From: JALOOB01 sp964387985
GTDB lineage: Bacteria > Chloroflexota > Anaerolineae > CG2-30-64-16
Assembly: GCA_964387985.1 (NCBI GenBank)
Contig: CAYLZG010000007.1
Location: forward strand, 5,513 to 69,512
DNA: 64,000 nucleotides
Reading direction: 5' to 3'
Shown here: positions 7,413 through 15,746 of the stretch, piece after piece
Layout of the letters: each line of letters starts with the position of its first letter
Numbering within the stretch: position 1 is the stretch's first letter
Notes under the pieces: generated by a model
Database searches by the model: none
The model's input: the letters and a program-made list of their open reading frames with translations, nothing else
Told to the model about the DNA's origin: nothing
Position numbers and translations under genes: made by a program

Positions 7413-8591
7413 TTATGCCCGGACGTTTCTGAGCCCGATCAACAAGACGATCGGTCCAGCAAGTAGCAGCCAGATCGCGGTGCCGAGTCCCCAGTGCTGT
7501 GCGGCCAGACCCAGGACCAGGGGGATCAGGCCGGCAACGAGACCCGAGAGGTTCTTCGCCACCAGCGCAACCCCACTCTGCCCGGGCAGGGCCTCATACA
7601 GCTGTGCTTGAAGGATGGCGTACCAGCCGGAATTGAAAAAACCCAGCATCCCGAGCAGAACCAGCTTCAACGTAAAGTCCGGAGTCAGGAGCATCGCCGG
7701 GAAGAGCAACAATTCGATGAGTGCGCTCCACCGAAGGTATCGCAGTCCTCGCACGCGTTCGAGCAGCGGAATCAGGGCGAAGTCGCCGAGCAGTCCAACA
7801 CCTGTCCACACTGCTACTGCCAGGCCCGCCTGCGCAGGCGTGGCGCCTCCGACATCCACGAGATACAAGGCCAGGAATCCAAGCAGCACATCGAGCATGA
7901 GGTCTGAGAACTCGAGCAGCGCCAACCAGCGCAGCACACCGGGACGGCCGATCGCTCGCAGTGCATCCCGCAGGCCGCTTCCCACTGTCCTCAGATCCGG
8001 GCGCGCACCGCGCTCTGCCCCATCGGGGTATGGCATACGTGATGAGATCAGGACCAGCACGAGCGCCAATGCTGCCATCAGCCCTATCACCCAGCGCCAA
8101 CCCAGACCTGTCAGCGCACCCAATCCCAGGAGCAGAGGACCCACCACGACGCCGATGGATCCTGCAAACGTCCAACGGGCCATGTTTTGTTCGCGGCGCG
8201 ACTCATCGATGTCCATCAAGGTGGCCTGCGACAGGCTCACAAACGCGCCGGACGCGGGGTAGAACAGAACAAGGGAAAGCATCAGGAGCCAAAACGTCTG
8301 GCTGACTGCGGTCAGTCCAAGCGCCAGGGTGAAAACGACGCCGCCGCCCAACACGATCACTCGCCGTCGCCAGACATCACCCAGAATCGCAAGGACGGGC
8401 TCGATCAGGTTGCCGGCGAAGCTGGGAACGCTCAAGAGCAGGCCGATCTGGGCATAACTCAGCGCCAGATCATCCCGAATCAGCGGCCAGGCTGCTTCGA
8501 ACGCTCCGAACACCAGCTCATCGAGCAACTCGATGAGCAGAAGGAGGAGAACAAAATGAGAAAATCGTTTGCGAAACACGATCGGTGTCAA
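7413..8591 (-). CDS. MFS transporter
   Basis: The 392-residue protein has about twelve hydrophobic segments, typical of the major facilitator superfamily. A polar central loop near residues 185-200 (SSRMPYPDGAERGARPDLRT) separates the two six-helix halves. Helix pairs are joined by Arg/Asp-containing loops such as LGDVWRRRVIVLGG after helix 2. The substrate is unknown. It starts with TTG 17 nt after the asparaginase stop (GTG 8579 is an alternative), so it is probably the last gene of the pyrophosphohydrolase-asparaginase-transporter operon. Confidence 0.82.
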   Translation of the reverse strand: MTPIVFRKRFSHFVLLLLLIELLDELVFGAFEAAWPLIRDDLALSYAQIGLLLSVPSFAGNLIEPVLAILGDVWRRRVIVLGGGVVFTLALGLTAVSQTFWLLMLSLVLFYPASGAFVSLSQATLMDIDESRREQNMARWTFAGSIGVVVGPLLLGLGALTGLGWRWVIGLMAALALVLVLISSRMPYPDGAERGARPDLRTVGSGLRDALRAIGRPGVLRWLALLEFSDLMLDVLLGFLALYLVDVGGATPAQAGLAVAVWTGVGLLGDFALIPLLERVRGLRYLRWSALIELLLFPAMLLTPDFTLKLVLLGMLGFFNSGWYAILQAQLYEALPGQSGVALVAKNLSGLVAGLIPLVLGLAAQHWGLGTAIWLLLAGPIVLLIGLRNVRA

Positions 8592-8607
8592 GTTCGGGCG
8601 GATCGAC

Positions 8608-9660
8608 TCAGGAGCCGGGCCAGCTCGCGGGCAAGGTCACCTCGCCACACAGGTCCTGCTGGATAACCCGTCGCACCTCATCCGGCGGATGCCCAGTGCT
8701 GAAGAGGTAGTAGAGCTTGCACAGTGCAGCCTCGGTTGTCATGTCGAAGCCGCTGATCACTCCGGCGCGGGCAAGAGCCGCGCCAGTCGCATACTCACCG
8801 AGATGCACCGACCCGCGCAGACACTGGGTGCAAGCTACCACGACAACACCGCGATCCGCCGCCTCACGGATGACGCGCAGCAGGTCTTCGTCGCGGTCCG
8901 GTGCATTCCCAACACCATACGCAAGGAGGACAAGACCCTGGAGCGGCGCCTGGAGCACATTGCGCAGCAGGTCGGGCGACAGACCGGGAAACAGACGGAA
9001 CGCGCCCACCATCGCCTCCTGCACGGGTTCGGTCAGGTGCACATCGCGCGCAGCCGGCGGTGTTCGGACGTGTATGGCTTCGATTTCGACATCCACGCCC
9101 ACGATTCCCAGGGGAGGATAGTTCGGCGAATCGAACGCATCCAACCCATCAGCATGCACCTTGGTCGAGCGGCATCCCCGCAGAAGCCTGTTTCCGAAGT
9201 AGAGGCACACTTCGGGAACGTGCTTCTCCCCTGCGATGAGCATGGAGGTAATCAGGCTGTTGCGGGCATCGTTGCGCACTTCGGCCAGAGGGATCTGCGA
9301 TCCCGTGATGAGCACCGGTTTGGCCAATCCCTGGATGAAAAACGGGAGGGCAGAGGCGGTGTAAGCCATTGTGTCGGTCCCATGCAGGACGATGAAACCA
9401 TCATACTGGTCGTAATGCGCCACGATATCGCGGCCGATTCGCACCCAGTCCGCCGGCCGCATATTGGAAGAGTCCAGCAACGGCTCATACTCGTGGATGT
9501 CATAGCACGGCATGCGCGGATCGTCCAACTCGGGCATCACAGCCATCTGCTCTGCCAGAAAACCTGGCGCAGGGGCGTAACCCTCCGCGGTCCTTCGCAT
9601 ACCGATTGTGCCGCCAGTATAGGCGATATAGAGTCGCTTCCTACGATCCGACGCCTGCAT
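8608..9660 (-). CDS. ansA: L-asparaginase, type I-like
   Basis: The enzyme hydrolyses L-asparagine to aspartate and ammonia. The N-terminal nucleophile motif is YIAYTGGTIGM (about residues 10-20), and the second catalytic segment is VLHGTDTMAYTA (about residues 90-101). ITGSQIPL and the C-terminal EYATGAALARAGVISGFDMT also fit cytoplasmic type I enzymes. At 350 residues with no signal peptide it should be intracellular. ATG 9660 is used because GGAG lies 4 nt upstream; the longer frame duplicates the end of the preceding gene. It overlaps that gene by 20 nt, implying translational coupling. Confidence 0.9.
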   Translation of the reverse strand: MQASDRRKRLYIAYTGGTIGMRRTAEGYAPAPGFLAEQMAVMPELDDPRMPCYDIHEYEPLLDSSNMRPADWVRIGRDIVAHYDQYDGFIVLHGTDTMAYTASALPFFIQGLAKPVLITGSQIPLAEVRNDARNSLITSMLIAGEKHVPEVCLYFGNRLLRGCRSTKVHADGLDAFDSPNYPPLGIVGVDVEIEAIHVRTPPAARDVHLTEPVQEAMVGAFRLFPGLSPDLLRNVLQAPLQGLVLLAYGVGNAPDRDEDLLRVIREAADRGVVVVACTQCLRGSVHLGEYATGAALARAGVISGFDMTTEAALCKLYYLFSTGHPPDEVRRVIQQDLCGEVTLPASWPGS

Positions 9661-10045
9661 TTCGCTCCAGAATCCCTGCAAGATCGGGCGGCCGCCAGAG
9701 GGCGGACTTAAGCACTTTACCATCCGCGCGGAAGATGACGCGACCGTCCTCATCGAGCTTACTCATATTGCTTGCGTGAACCTCTGCAAACAGCGCCTCG
9801 GCGAGATCCTGCAGACCGTGCGCTACGTAAGTGCCCAGGACCACGTACATCAGATCGCTCAGCGCGTCTGCAATGCCGACAAGATCGCGAGCTTCGGCTG
9901 CCTGGCGATACTCATCCAGCTCCTCCTGGATGAGGCTGACGCGCAGAGCGATCGTTTTTTCATTCAGGTCTGCTGTGGGCGTACGCTCCATATGCGCGCC
10001 GAACACGGCGTGGAACTCTTCTAGCATCCGCAATTGATCGATCAA
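9641..10045 (-). CDS. MazG/PRA-PH-like nucleotide pyrophosphohydrolase
   Basis: The all-helical protein of about 134 residues has the metal-binding EExxE...ExxD pattern of the MazG / phosphoribosyl-ATP pyrophosphohydrolase superfamily: LIQEELDEYRQA, then DALSDLMYVVLGTY. A C-terminal tail (NMSKLDEDGRVIFRADGKVLKS) is typical of the phage/dUTPase-like branch that cleaves dNTPs or related nucleotides. The true substrate is uncertain. The TTG at 10045 is preferred because GAGGAG lies 7 nt upstream; a GTG at 10060 has no SD. It is first in an operon with asparaginase. Confidence 0.75.
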   Translation of the reverse strand: MIDQLRMLEEFHAVFGAHMERTPTADLNEKTIALRVSLIQEELDEYRQAAEARDLVGIADALSDLMYVVLGTYVAHGLQDLAEALFAEVHASNMSKLDEDGRVIFRADGKVLKSALWRPPDLAGILERNAGVGS

Positions 10046-10184
10046 GGGTCGTCTCCTCACCTATTAGCTGGCCGATTCTAGCACACTTTGTACGGAATAG
10101 AACAGCACATCCCCGGATAGACCGCGATAATCAGTGGCAAAACCGAGTTGCACTCTTAACTATTCACCATTCAGGAGAGAAGAC

Positions 10185-11150
10185 GTGAACTATCGACGAT
10201 TGGGAAAGTCGGGCTTGAAGCTGAGCGAGCTTTCATTGGGCGCCTGGGTCACTTACGGCGGGCAGGTGGGACAGGAAGTGGCGGAATCTTGCATGGTCGC
10301 TGCGTACGAGCACGGCGTGAACTTCTTTGACAACGCCGAGGGTTATGCAGACGGCAATGCCGAAGTCGTCATGGGCAGAGCCTTCAAGAAGCTCGGCTGG
10401 AAACGTGAGGACTTGATTATCTCAACCAAGATCTTCTGGGGCGGTCCGGGCCCAAATCAGACCGGCCTGTCGCACAAGCACGTCATTGAGGGCGTGCACA
10501 ATGCACTGCGGCGCCTGCAGACAGATTATGTCGACCTGTGCTTCTGCCACCGCCCGGACCCCGAGACGCCTATCGAGGAGACGGTCCGCGCAATGGACAT
10601 CCTTGTCAGGCAGGGCAAGGTCTTCTACTGGGGCACCTCCGAATGGAGTGCAGCAGACATCATGCGAGCAGATGCGATCGCACGCCAATACAACCTCACC
10701 CCGCCGAGCATGGAGCAACCTCAGTACAACATGCTGGTGCGCGATCGGTTCGAGAGAGAGTATGATCCGCTCTACAAGGAGCTGGGATACGGCACCACGG
10801 TCTGGAGTCCACTGGCATCCGGCGTGCTCACCGGCAAATACAATGACGGCGTTCCGGAAGGAAGCCGGGCGAGCCTGCAAGGCTACGAATGGCTTCGCAA
10901 GGCGGCCATTACGCCCGAGCGAATCGAAAAGGTGAGGCAGCTCAAGCCGATCGCGGATGAGCTCGGCTGCACACTGGCGCAACTCGGGTTAGCATGGTGC
11001 CTGACGAATCCGAATGTAAGCACGGTGATCACCGGTGCGAGTCGCCCGGAGCAGGTTCACGAAAATATGAAAGCCCTGGACGTACTGCCAAAGCTGATCG
11101 ATGAAGTGCTGGACCGCATCGAGATCATCCTCGCAAACAAGCCGCAGTAG
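10185..11150 (+). CDS. Aldo/keto reductase (Kv-beta-like)
   Basis: The 321-residue (beta/alpha)8 NADPH-dependent oxidoreductase starts NYRRLGKSGLKLSELSLG. The catalytic tetrad is visible: Asp and Tyr in FFDNAEGYADG, Lys in ISTKIFWG and His in CFCHRPDP. The cofactor-binding C-terminal segment is VITGASRPEQV. It is closest in layout to the K+-channel beta-subunit/YghZ branch. The physiological substrate is unknown. The GTG at 10185, with AGGAGAGA upstream, is chosen over the earlier frame start. A 12-bp hairpin follows the gene. Confidence 0.88.
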   Translation: MNYRRLGKSGLKLSELSLGAWVTYGGQVGQEVAESCMVAAYEHGVNFFDNAEGYADGNAEVVMGRAFKKLGWKREDLIISTKIFWGGPGPNQTGLSHKHVIEGVHNALRRLQTDYVDLCFCHRPDPETPIEETVRAMDILVRQGKVFYWGTSEWSAADIMRADAIARQYNLTPPSMEQPQYNMLVRDRFEREYDPLYKELGYGTTVWSPLASGVLTGKYNDGVPEGSRASLQGYEWLRKAAITPERIEKVRQLKPIADELGCTLAQLGLAWCLTNPNVSTVITGASRPEQVHENMKALDVLPKLIDEVLDRIEIILANKPQ

Positions 11151-11169
11151 ACACAGGCTGGTCGCGCAG

Positions 11170-11206
11170 GCTGCGCTCCCCCACTCGTGATAATGGGGAG
11201 CGCAGC
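11170..11206 (+). terminator. Hairpin after the aldo/keto reductase gene
   Basis: GCTGCGCTCCCC (11170-11181) pairs perfectly with 11195-11206 over a 13-nt loop. Only TT follows, so termination strength is uncertain. Confidence 0.6.
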
Positions 11207-11212
11207 TTCCAA

Positions 11213-11221
11213 TGTTATAAT
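11213..11221 (+). promoter_or_regulatory. Extended -10 TGTTATAAT
   Basis: TGn plus perfect TATAAT ends 6 nt before ATG 11228. The expected transcription start coincides with the start codon, and no SD is present. Confidence 0.6.
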
Positions 11222-11227
11222 CGCCTC

Positions 11228-12088
11228 ATGACTGCGCTCTCATATCAACGAATCCTCGACTATCGCAGGCAGACATTTCGCCTCTCCCCCGACCGAAGGC
11301 TCACGTCCAAGGAACAAGCCGTCGCTTATGTCAATGAGCGAGGATTCATCTATTTCTGGCCGATCAAGGACATCACGATGCCTGCCCTGTGGACCGCGGT
11401 GGCTGGCGACAGACCGGTCGCAGATGAGCACGATGACTCGGGCCACGTGACCTGGGGATGGAAAGATGAGTTGCTTTCCGCGCGCCGTTGGTATTACGGA
11501 AAAGTGCTGCGAAAGAAGGCTACGATCATTTCGCTGGATGTCGCGCCGGCCTTCTATGCGCTATCGGAGAATTACGGCGAGCCTGAGCTGGACTACCTGA
11601 GCCAATACAAAGCCGGGCAGCTCACACACGAAGCCAAGACAGTGTACGAAGTGCTGCTTCAGAACGGCCCTCTGGACACGCCGGAAATCCGGCGCCAGGC
11701 ACGGATGACCGCGCGGTCCAGCGATGCGCCTTTCAACCGGGCGATTGAGTTCCTGCAGTCTGATTTCAAGATCCTGCCGGTGGGTGTGGCTGAAGTGGGA
11801 AGATGGAAGTACGCTTTTATCTACGAATGCGTGCACCGCTGGTATCCTGACCTTCCCGAGCGCGCCCGAGCCGTCCGGCAGCGGGATGCCCGGATGAAGC
11901 TGGTTGAGCTGTACCTCAGGTCAGTGGGCGCCGCACAGGCAAGGCAGGTGGACCTGTTATTCGGGTGGAGCAAAGCCGACACGCGGGCTGCGATCGAAGC
12001 GCTCGTCAGCAGCGCGTTCGCAGTAGAGGGAATACGGGTCGAAGAGCACGGGGACAACTGGCTGGCGATCAGTTCGTTGTTGGATTAA
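11228..12088 (+). CDS. AlkZ-related / winged-helix protein
   Basis: The 286-residue protein begins with a segment rich in Trp and Tyr (YVNERGFIYFWPIKDI...; HVTWGWKDELLSARRWYYGKVLRKK) resembling AlkZ/YcaQ-related proteins. Middle and C-terminal winged-helix-like stretches follow (TPEIRRQARMTARSSDAPFNRAI; ARQVDLLFGWSKADTRAAIEAL). AlkZ enzymes unhook DNA crosslinks as glycosylases, but the catalytic QxQ/QxD motif is not evident here, so enzyme activity is unproven. It ends in a 4-nt convergent overlap with the DUF456 gene. It is probably expressed from a leaderless extended -10 promoter. Confidence 0.6.
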   Translation: MTALSYQRILDYRRQTFRLSPDRRLTSKEQAVAYVNERGFIYFWPIKDITMPALWTAVAGDRPVADEHDDSGHVTWGWKDELLSARRWYYGKVLRKKATIISLDVAPAFYALSENYGEPELDYLSQYKAGQLTHEAKTVYEVLLQNGPLDTPEIRRQARMTARSSDAPFNRAIEFLQSDFKILPVGVAEVGRWKYAFIYECVHRWYPDLPERARAVRQRDARMKLVELYLRSVGAAQARQVDLLFGWSKADTRAAIEALVSSAFAVEGIRVEEHGDNWLAISSLLD

Positions 12089-12603
12089 GAGGGGCCACTG
12101 AATCCAACCTGCCATACGAAGATCACAACCATGGCCAGTGCAATCAGAAACTGCGCCAGCCGTGAGGCAAGGCATCCTGCCAGCCAACCACCGCCTGCGC
12201 GAATCGCGTCACGCAGGTTCTTGCGGTTCAGGTACTCCACCGCAACGACGCCCCCAAGAGCTCCGATGATGCCCCCAGGAGCAGCACCAATTCCCCCGAT
12301 AAAAGAACCGAGTACAAAACCGATGATGCCGCCCACGACGCCAGCCAACGCAGCCTTCCGTGAAGCTCCGGATACCCGCGTCGCCGCCTGAGTCAGGAAG
12401 AAATCTGACACAAGACCGATAGCGGCCAGGACCGTCATCACGCCGAATGCCACGGGAGTCAAGGTCGCGAAACCCTCGGCAACTGCATAGATGGCCGCCG
12501 CGATCCATATCAAGGCAATGCCCGGCAGAGCGGGCAGCACTGTGCCAGCCAACCCGACCACCATCGCGATTAAAGCCAGCCAGAAGGCCAGATCAGATCT
12601 CAT
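12085..12603 (-). CDS. DUF456 family membrane protein
   Basis: The 172-residue protein has hydrophobic segments at about residues 8-25, 30-45, 50-70, 85-130 and 145-168. The middle stretch is very rich in Gly (VVGGIIGFVLGSFIGGIGAAPGGIIGALGG), which is characteristic of DUF456 proteins containing a glycine-zipper-like double helix. The biochemical role of the family is unknown. It begins at ATG 12603 with AGAAAG upstream and stands 47 nt after the TPR gene in the same direction. Confidence 0.75.
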   Translation of the reverse strand: MRSDLAFWLALIAMVVGLAGTVLPALPGIALIWIAAAIYAVAEGFATLTPVAFGVMTVLAAIGLVSDFFLTQAATRVSGASRKAALAGVVGGIIGFVLGSFIGGIGAAPGGIIGALGGVVAVEYLNRKNLRDAIRAGGGWLAGCLASRLAQFLIALAMVVIFVWQVGFSGPS

Positions 12604-12649
12604 GTGTCACTTTCTGGCTCGGATTGACCTAACCGAACCCTGCTTAGAA

Positions 12650-13630
12650 TCAAGGGGAGGGCGTCTCTGTCGATGTGGTCTGCTCCCTGACGCCAATTTG
12701 CTGCATCAGCATGCCACGACGAAGCCGTGCGGTGGCGCTCAACTCGACCAGGTTTGCCTCGGTTGCATACAGATCGACTTTTTCGAGCGCATCGATCGCA
12801 TCTCCGGTCTGACCGCGTAACTCATACACCGATGCCAGCTCGTACAATGTGATCGGATCCTCAGGCTTCGCAGCCAGTGCGACTTGAAGATCACCCTCTG
12901 CTTGATCCAGCATGCCGAACGTGAGGTAAACCGAGGCACGCATCTGCCGGAAGACCACATCATCCGGAATCAGGGAACGTGCACGAGCGTACATCTCCTC
13001 TGCAGTCGCCGCACCTACCTTCTCCCGTATGACCCCAACGCGCAGCAGCGCCTCCGGATCATCGGGTGTGAGTTCGGCCGCCTGTTCAAACTCCGCCAAA
13101 GCGCCGACAAAATCGGCCTGTCCTCGTATCAATTGGTCGCCGACGCCTATACGGCGGCCTGCCTCAGCTACCTTCGGATCGACGGGAAAGAGCACCCGCA
13201 AGCCGATATACAGCACCGCAAGAAGTACAGCCAGGCCGCCGAGTATCAATCCCGTGCGTCGAATCCGCTGCTGGCGGTTTGTGTTCACGACTCGGTCAAG
13301 GTGCCACCAGGGTGCGTCGGTTCCCTGGGGATGAGTCTCCAGGCGCGCTTTGTGAATGCCGCCAATTGAACGCAAATCAGTGACAATATCGGCCGCTCGC
13401 CGGTCGACTGCCGCCCTGAGCGTTTCCCAACGCCCAGCCTCCGGCCGGAGATCCATCCCCTGCGCCTCCAACACGGGCCATAGGGCAGCGATGCTATCCA
13501 GCTCTCTGAGCAACGACAACGCGCTGTCGCCGCTGCTCCAAACGTTGGCGACACGCTTCTCCGCGATCGTGAGCAACTCTCGTAACTGGTCGGCAGGCGT
13601 CACCTGCCCCACCTGAATCGTCTGAGCCAT
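12650..13630 (-). CDS. Membrane-anchored TPR protein
   Basis: The 326-residue protein has a helical cytoplasmic N-terminal part (residues 1-120), a basic NRQQRIRR segment and one transmembrane helix (about residues 125-147). The outer part has tetratricopeptide-like repeats, for example DFVGALAEFEQAAELTPDDPEALL, VFRQMRASVYLTFGMLDQAEGDLQVALA and ITLYELASVYELRGQTGDAIDALEKV. It probably serves as a protein-interaction scaffold; no catalytic motif is seen. ATG 13630 lies 4 nt after the metallohydrolase stop, so it is co-transcribed with it. Confidence 0.8.
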   Translation of the reverse strand: MAQTIQVGQVTPADQLRELLTIAEKRVANVWSSGDSALSLLRELDSIAALWPVLEAQGMDLRPEAGRWETLRAAVDRRAADIVTDLRSIGGIHKARLETHPQGTDAPWWHLDRVVNTNRQQRIRRTGLILGGLAVLLAVLYIGLRVLFPVDPKVAEAGRRIGVGDQLIRGQADFVGALAEFEQAAELTPDDPEALLRVGVIREKVGAATAEEMYARARSLIPDDVVFRQMRASVYLTFGMLDQAEGDLQVALAAKPEDPITLYELASVYELRGQTGDAIDALEKVDLYATEANLVELSATARLRRGMLMQQIGVREQTTSTETPSP

Positions 13631-13634
13631 CGGG

Positions 13635-14534
13635 CTACTCGTCCCCAGGCTCTTCTTGCTCGGGCTCGGGTTCGGTTTTGTCCTTGAGCTTGGCGGCCTT
13701 TTCCATCTCGTTCCAGATGCGGCCGATGCCCTGCTTTATTTGGGACTCGGTCTTGGACTTGAGTGCAGGCTGGATGGGAAACCAGCCGACCATCTCACGC
13801 AGCACGGTTTGTACTGTCTCCTGCTTTGTCCGGCCCTGCCGGTGGAAAGTACGCACGCGCGCGCGCATGTAGCGGATGTATTCCGACATGCGTTCCGTGC
13901 CTTCGCGGCCGCAGACGGGGCCGCGGCCGGGCACAATCTGATCCGAGCGAAGCTTGCGAATGAACGTCAAACCATCCAACCACTCTTTGGAGTTGCCCTG
14001 TGCCATATAGGGGTGTTGATCCACCCACACCGCATCCCCTACGAACAGGATCTTCTCATCCGGCAGCCAGATAGCGGATGTCGCGGCAGTGTGCCCACCG
14101 ATCCTTATGATGCGGATATCACGGCCCCCCCGGACGATGTCAAGCCTGTGCGAAAAGGTGATCTTGGGAATAATAATCTGAATATCCGTGAACTGCGCCT
14201 GGATCTCGGGTTCCTTCTTGAAGGAATCGATAACCCGCTGTTTGAAGTTGTCGCCATAACCCTTCATGTGCTTCCAGGCGATGTCATGAGCGATCACCGG
14301 CGTCGGAACGAAGTACTGATTGCCCACAATGTGCCCGCGATGATGGTCAGTGTTGATAATGTAGAGGAATGGCTTGTCACCAGCGATCCGTTTCAAATCG
14401 TCGCGGAACGCGATCGCCTGTCTGGGAACGATCGGGCTGTCGATGACCACAAACCCGTCGTCGGTCAGGATCGCGCTGTAGTTCGCCCCGCGCTGATCGG
14501 TCTCAACAAAAATGCCAGGGGAAATTTCACGCAT
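13635..14534 (-). CDS. Metallo-beta-lactamase-fold hydrolase
   Basis: The 299-residue protein has the MBL metal site as TDHHRGH (a variant of HxHxDH) around residue 63. IGGHTAATSAIWL supplies a later ligand and FVGDAVWVDQHP the bridging Asp. The N-terminus NYSAILTDDGFVVIDSP is typical of the fold. The C-terminal 60 residues are helical and highly charged, ending in a Glu-rich tail that is unusual for the family. The substrate is not predictable. It follows the AlaX-like gene by 3 nt and precedes the TPR gene by 4 nt, so it is embedded in one operon. Confidence 0.8.
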   Translation of the reverse strand: MREISPGIFVETDQRGANYSAILTDDGFVVIDSPIVPRQAIAFRDDLKRIAGDKPFLYIINTDHHRGHIVGNQYFVPTPVIAHDIAWKHMKGYGDNFKQRVIDSFKKEPEIQAQFTDIQIIIPKITFSHRLDIVRGGRDIRIIRIGGHTAATSAIWLPDEKILFVGDAVWVDQHPYMAQGNSKEWLDGLTFIRKLRSDQIVPGRGPVCGREGTERMSEYIRYMRARVRTFHRQGRTKQETVQTVLREMVGWFPIQPALKSKTESQIKQGIGRIWNEMEKAAKLKDKTEPEPEQEEPGDE

Positions 14535-14537
14535 AGG

Positions 14538-15737
14538 TCAGTCCTTAAAAGCTTGCGCCACAGCGTCCAGCGCTGCATCCAATGCCTCGTCCGTGGGCAC
14601 GCCGCCCTGTGCCCAGTCGGGACGCCCGCCGCCGCGGCCTCCGCCGGCAGCCACCGCCATTCGTAGAAGCTGGGCAGAATCCGCGGTGACGTCATCCGAT
14701 CGGGTAACGATGATCTGAGGTCGATCGCCACGTACGCCGAGGCACGCCACAACGCCCGACCGCGCCCGAAGTTCCTGGGCCACTTTCCTGGCCCGGTCGA
14801 CACCGACGTCCAGTGCAGCCGCCACCAGGTGCACGCCGCCTCGTATCTCCGCTTTCGACCAAAGCGCAGCGGCCGTCGATGCGGACCACTGCCGCTCCAG
14901 ATCGACCAGATCCTTGCGTAGTGCGTCGAAATCAGCAGCCCGACGGTCAAGCAACTCCAGGATCTCGTCTTCTGCGGCCGTGTAACGCGCTACAAGGCCC
15001 TGGGCCAATACCTTCAACCGCGCGTAGTCCGCACGGGCGCGCCGCCCACACAGGAAGGTCACACGAAGCTCAGGTCCCCGGCGCTCGGTCCCGATAACCT
15101 TGATCAAGCCGATCTGGCTGGTGTTTGCGACGTGGGTTCCCCCACAGGCCGACCAGTCAAATCCCGTGACCTGTACCACGCGGATATTCTCCGTGACCTT
15201 CGGGGGCTTGCGCAAGGGCAGCTGCACCAGCTCCTTGGGCGTTACGAAGGTCGCAATAACGGGCAGCGCAGCATCCACGATGGCATTGGCCGCAGACTCA
15301 GCACCTGAAATCGCCGGGGCAAGATCAATCCGATTCAGGTCAATCGTGCTGTATCTTTCGCCCAGATGAAACGCCACCGTCTCTGCACCGCATTCTCCGA
15401 AGAAGGCCTGAGACAGGACGTGTTGCCCCGTATGCTGCTGCATGTGGTCAAACCGGCGATCCCAATCAACTGTGCCGTGCACCCCTGCACCCTGCAGCTC
15501 GCTATCCAGCACATGCCAGATCGCTCCATCCTCGGCGAGGACATCGAGCACCTTCACTGGCCCTTCTGTTGAGGTTGATAACACCCCGAGGTCGTTTGGC
15601 TGTCCGCCGCCGGTTGCATAGAATGCTGTCCGATCCAGGACAACTGCCGGCCTGCCACTCACGACCTGGCGCGCCAGGATCTGTGCGTCGAACTCTCTGA
15701 CATAAGCGTCCTGATAGAACAATCGCTCAGTGTTCAA
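14538..15737 (-). CDS. Alanyl-tRNA editing protein (AlaX-like) with DHHA1 domain
   Basis: The 399-residue protein lacks the aminoacylation domain but keeps the editing core: LDRTAFYATGGGQP, HTGQH (HxxxH zinc/editing site, around residue 101) and CGGTH (around residue 198). A coiled segment follows (LVARYTAAEDEILELLDRRAADFDALRKDLV), then a DHHA1 domain ending in GGGRGGGRPDWAQGG. This is the long type of AlaX, expected to hydrolyse mischarged Ser- or Gly-tRNA-Ala. It is transcribed with glgA (9 nt gap) and the MBL gene (3 nt gap). Confidence 0.87.
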   Translation of the reverse strand: MNTERLFYQDAYVREFDAQILARQVVSGRPAVVLDRTAFYATGGGQPNDLGVLSTSTEGPVKVLDVLAEDGAIWHVLDSELQGAGVHGTVDWDRRFDHMQQHTGQHVLSQAFFGECGAETVAFHLGERYSTIDLNRIDLAPAISGAESAANAIVDAALPVIATFVTPKELVQLPLRKPPKVTENIRVVQVTGFDWSACGGTHVANTSQIGLIKVIGTERRGPELRVTFLCGRRARADYARLKVLAQGLVARYTAAEDEILELLDRRAADFDALRKDLVDLERQWSASTAAALWSKAEIRGGVHLVAAALDVGVDRARKVAQELRARSGVVACLGVRGDRPQIIVTRSDDVTADSAQLLRMAVAAGGGRGGGRPDWAQGGVPTDEALDAALDAVAQAFKD

Positions 15738-15746
15738 TGAATGCCT

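Noticed and set aside
8569..9711. 380-codon plus-strand open frame
   Set aside because: It is antisense to asparaginase, whose catalytic motifs are intact.
13656..14666. 336-codon plus-strand open frame opposite the metallohydrolase gene
   Set aside because: No RBS or domain; the minus-strand gene has the MBL metal motif.
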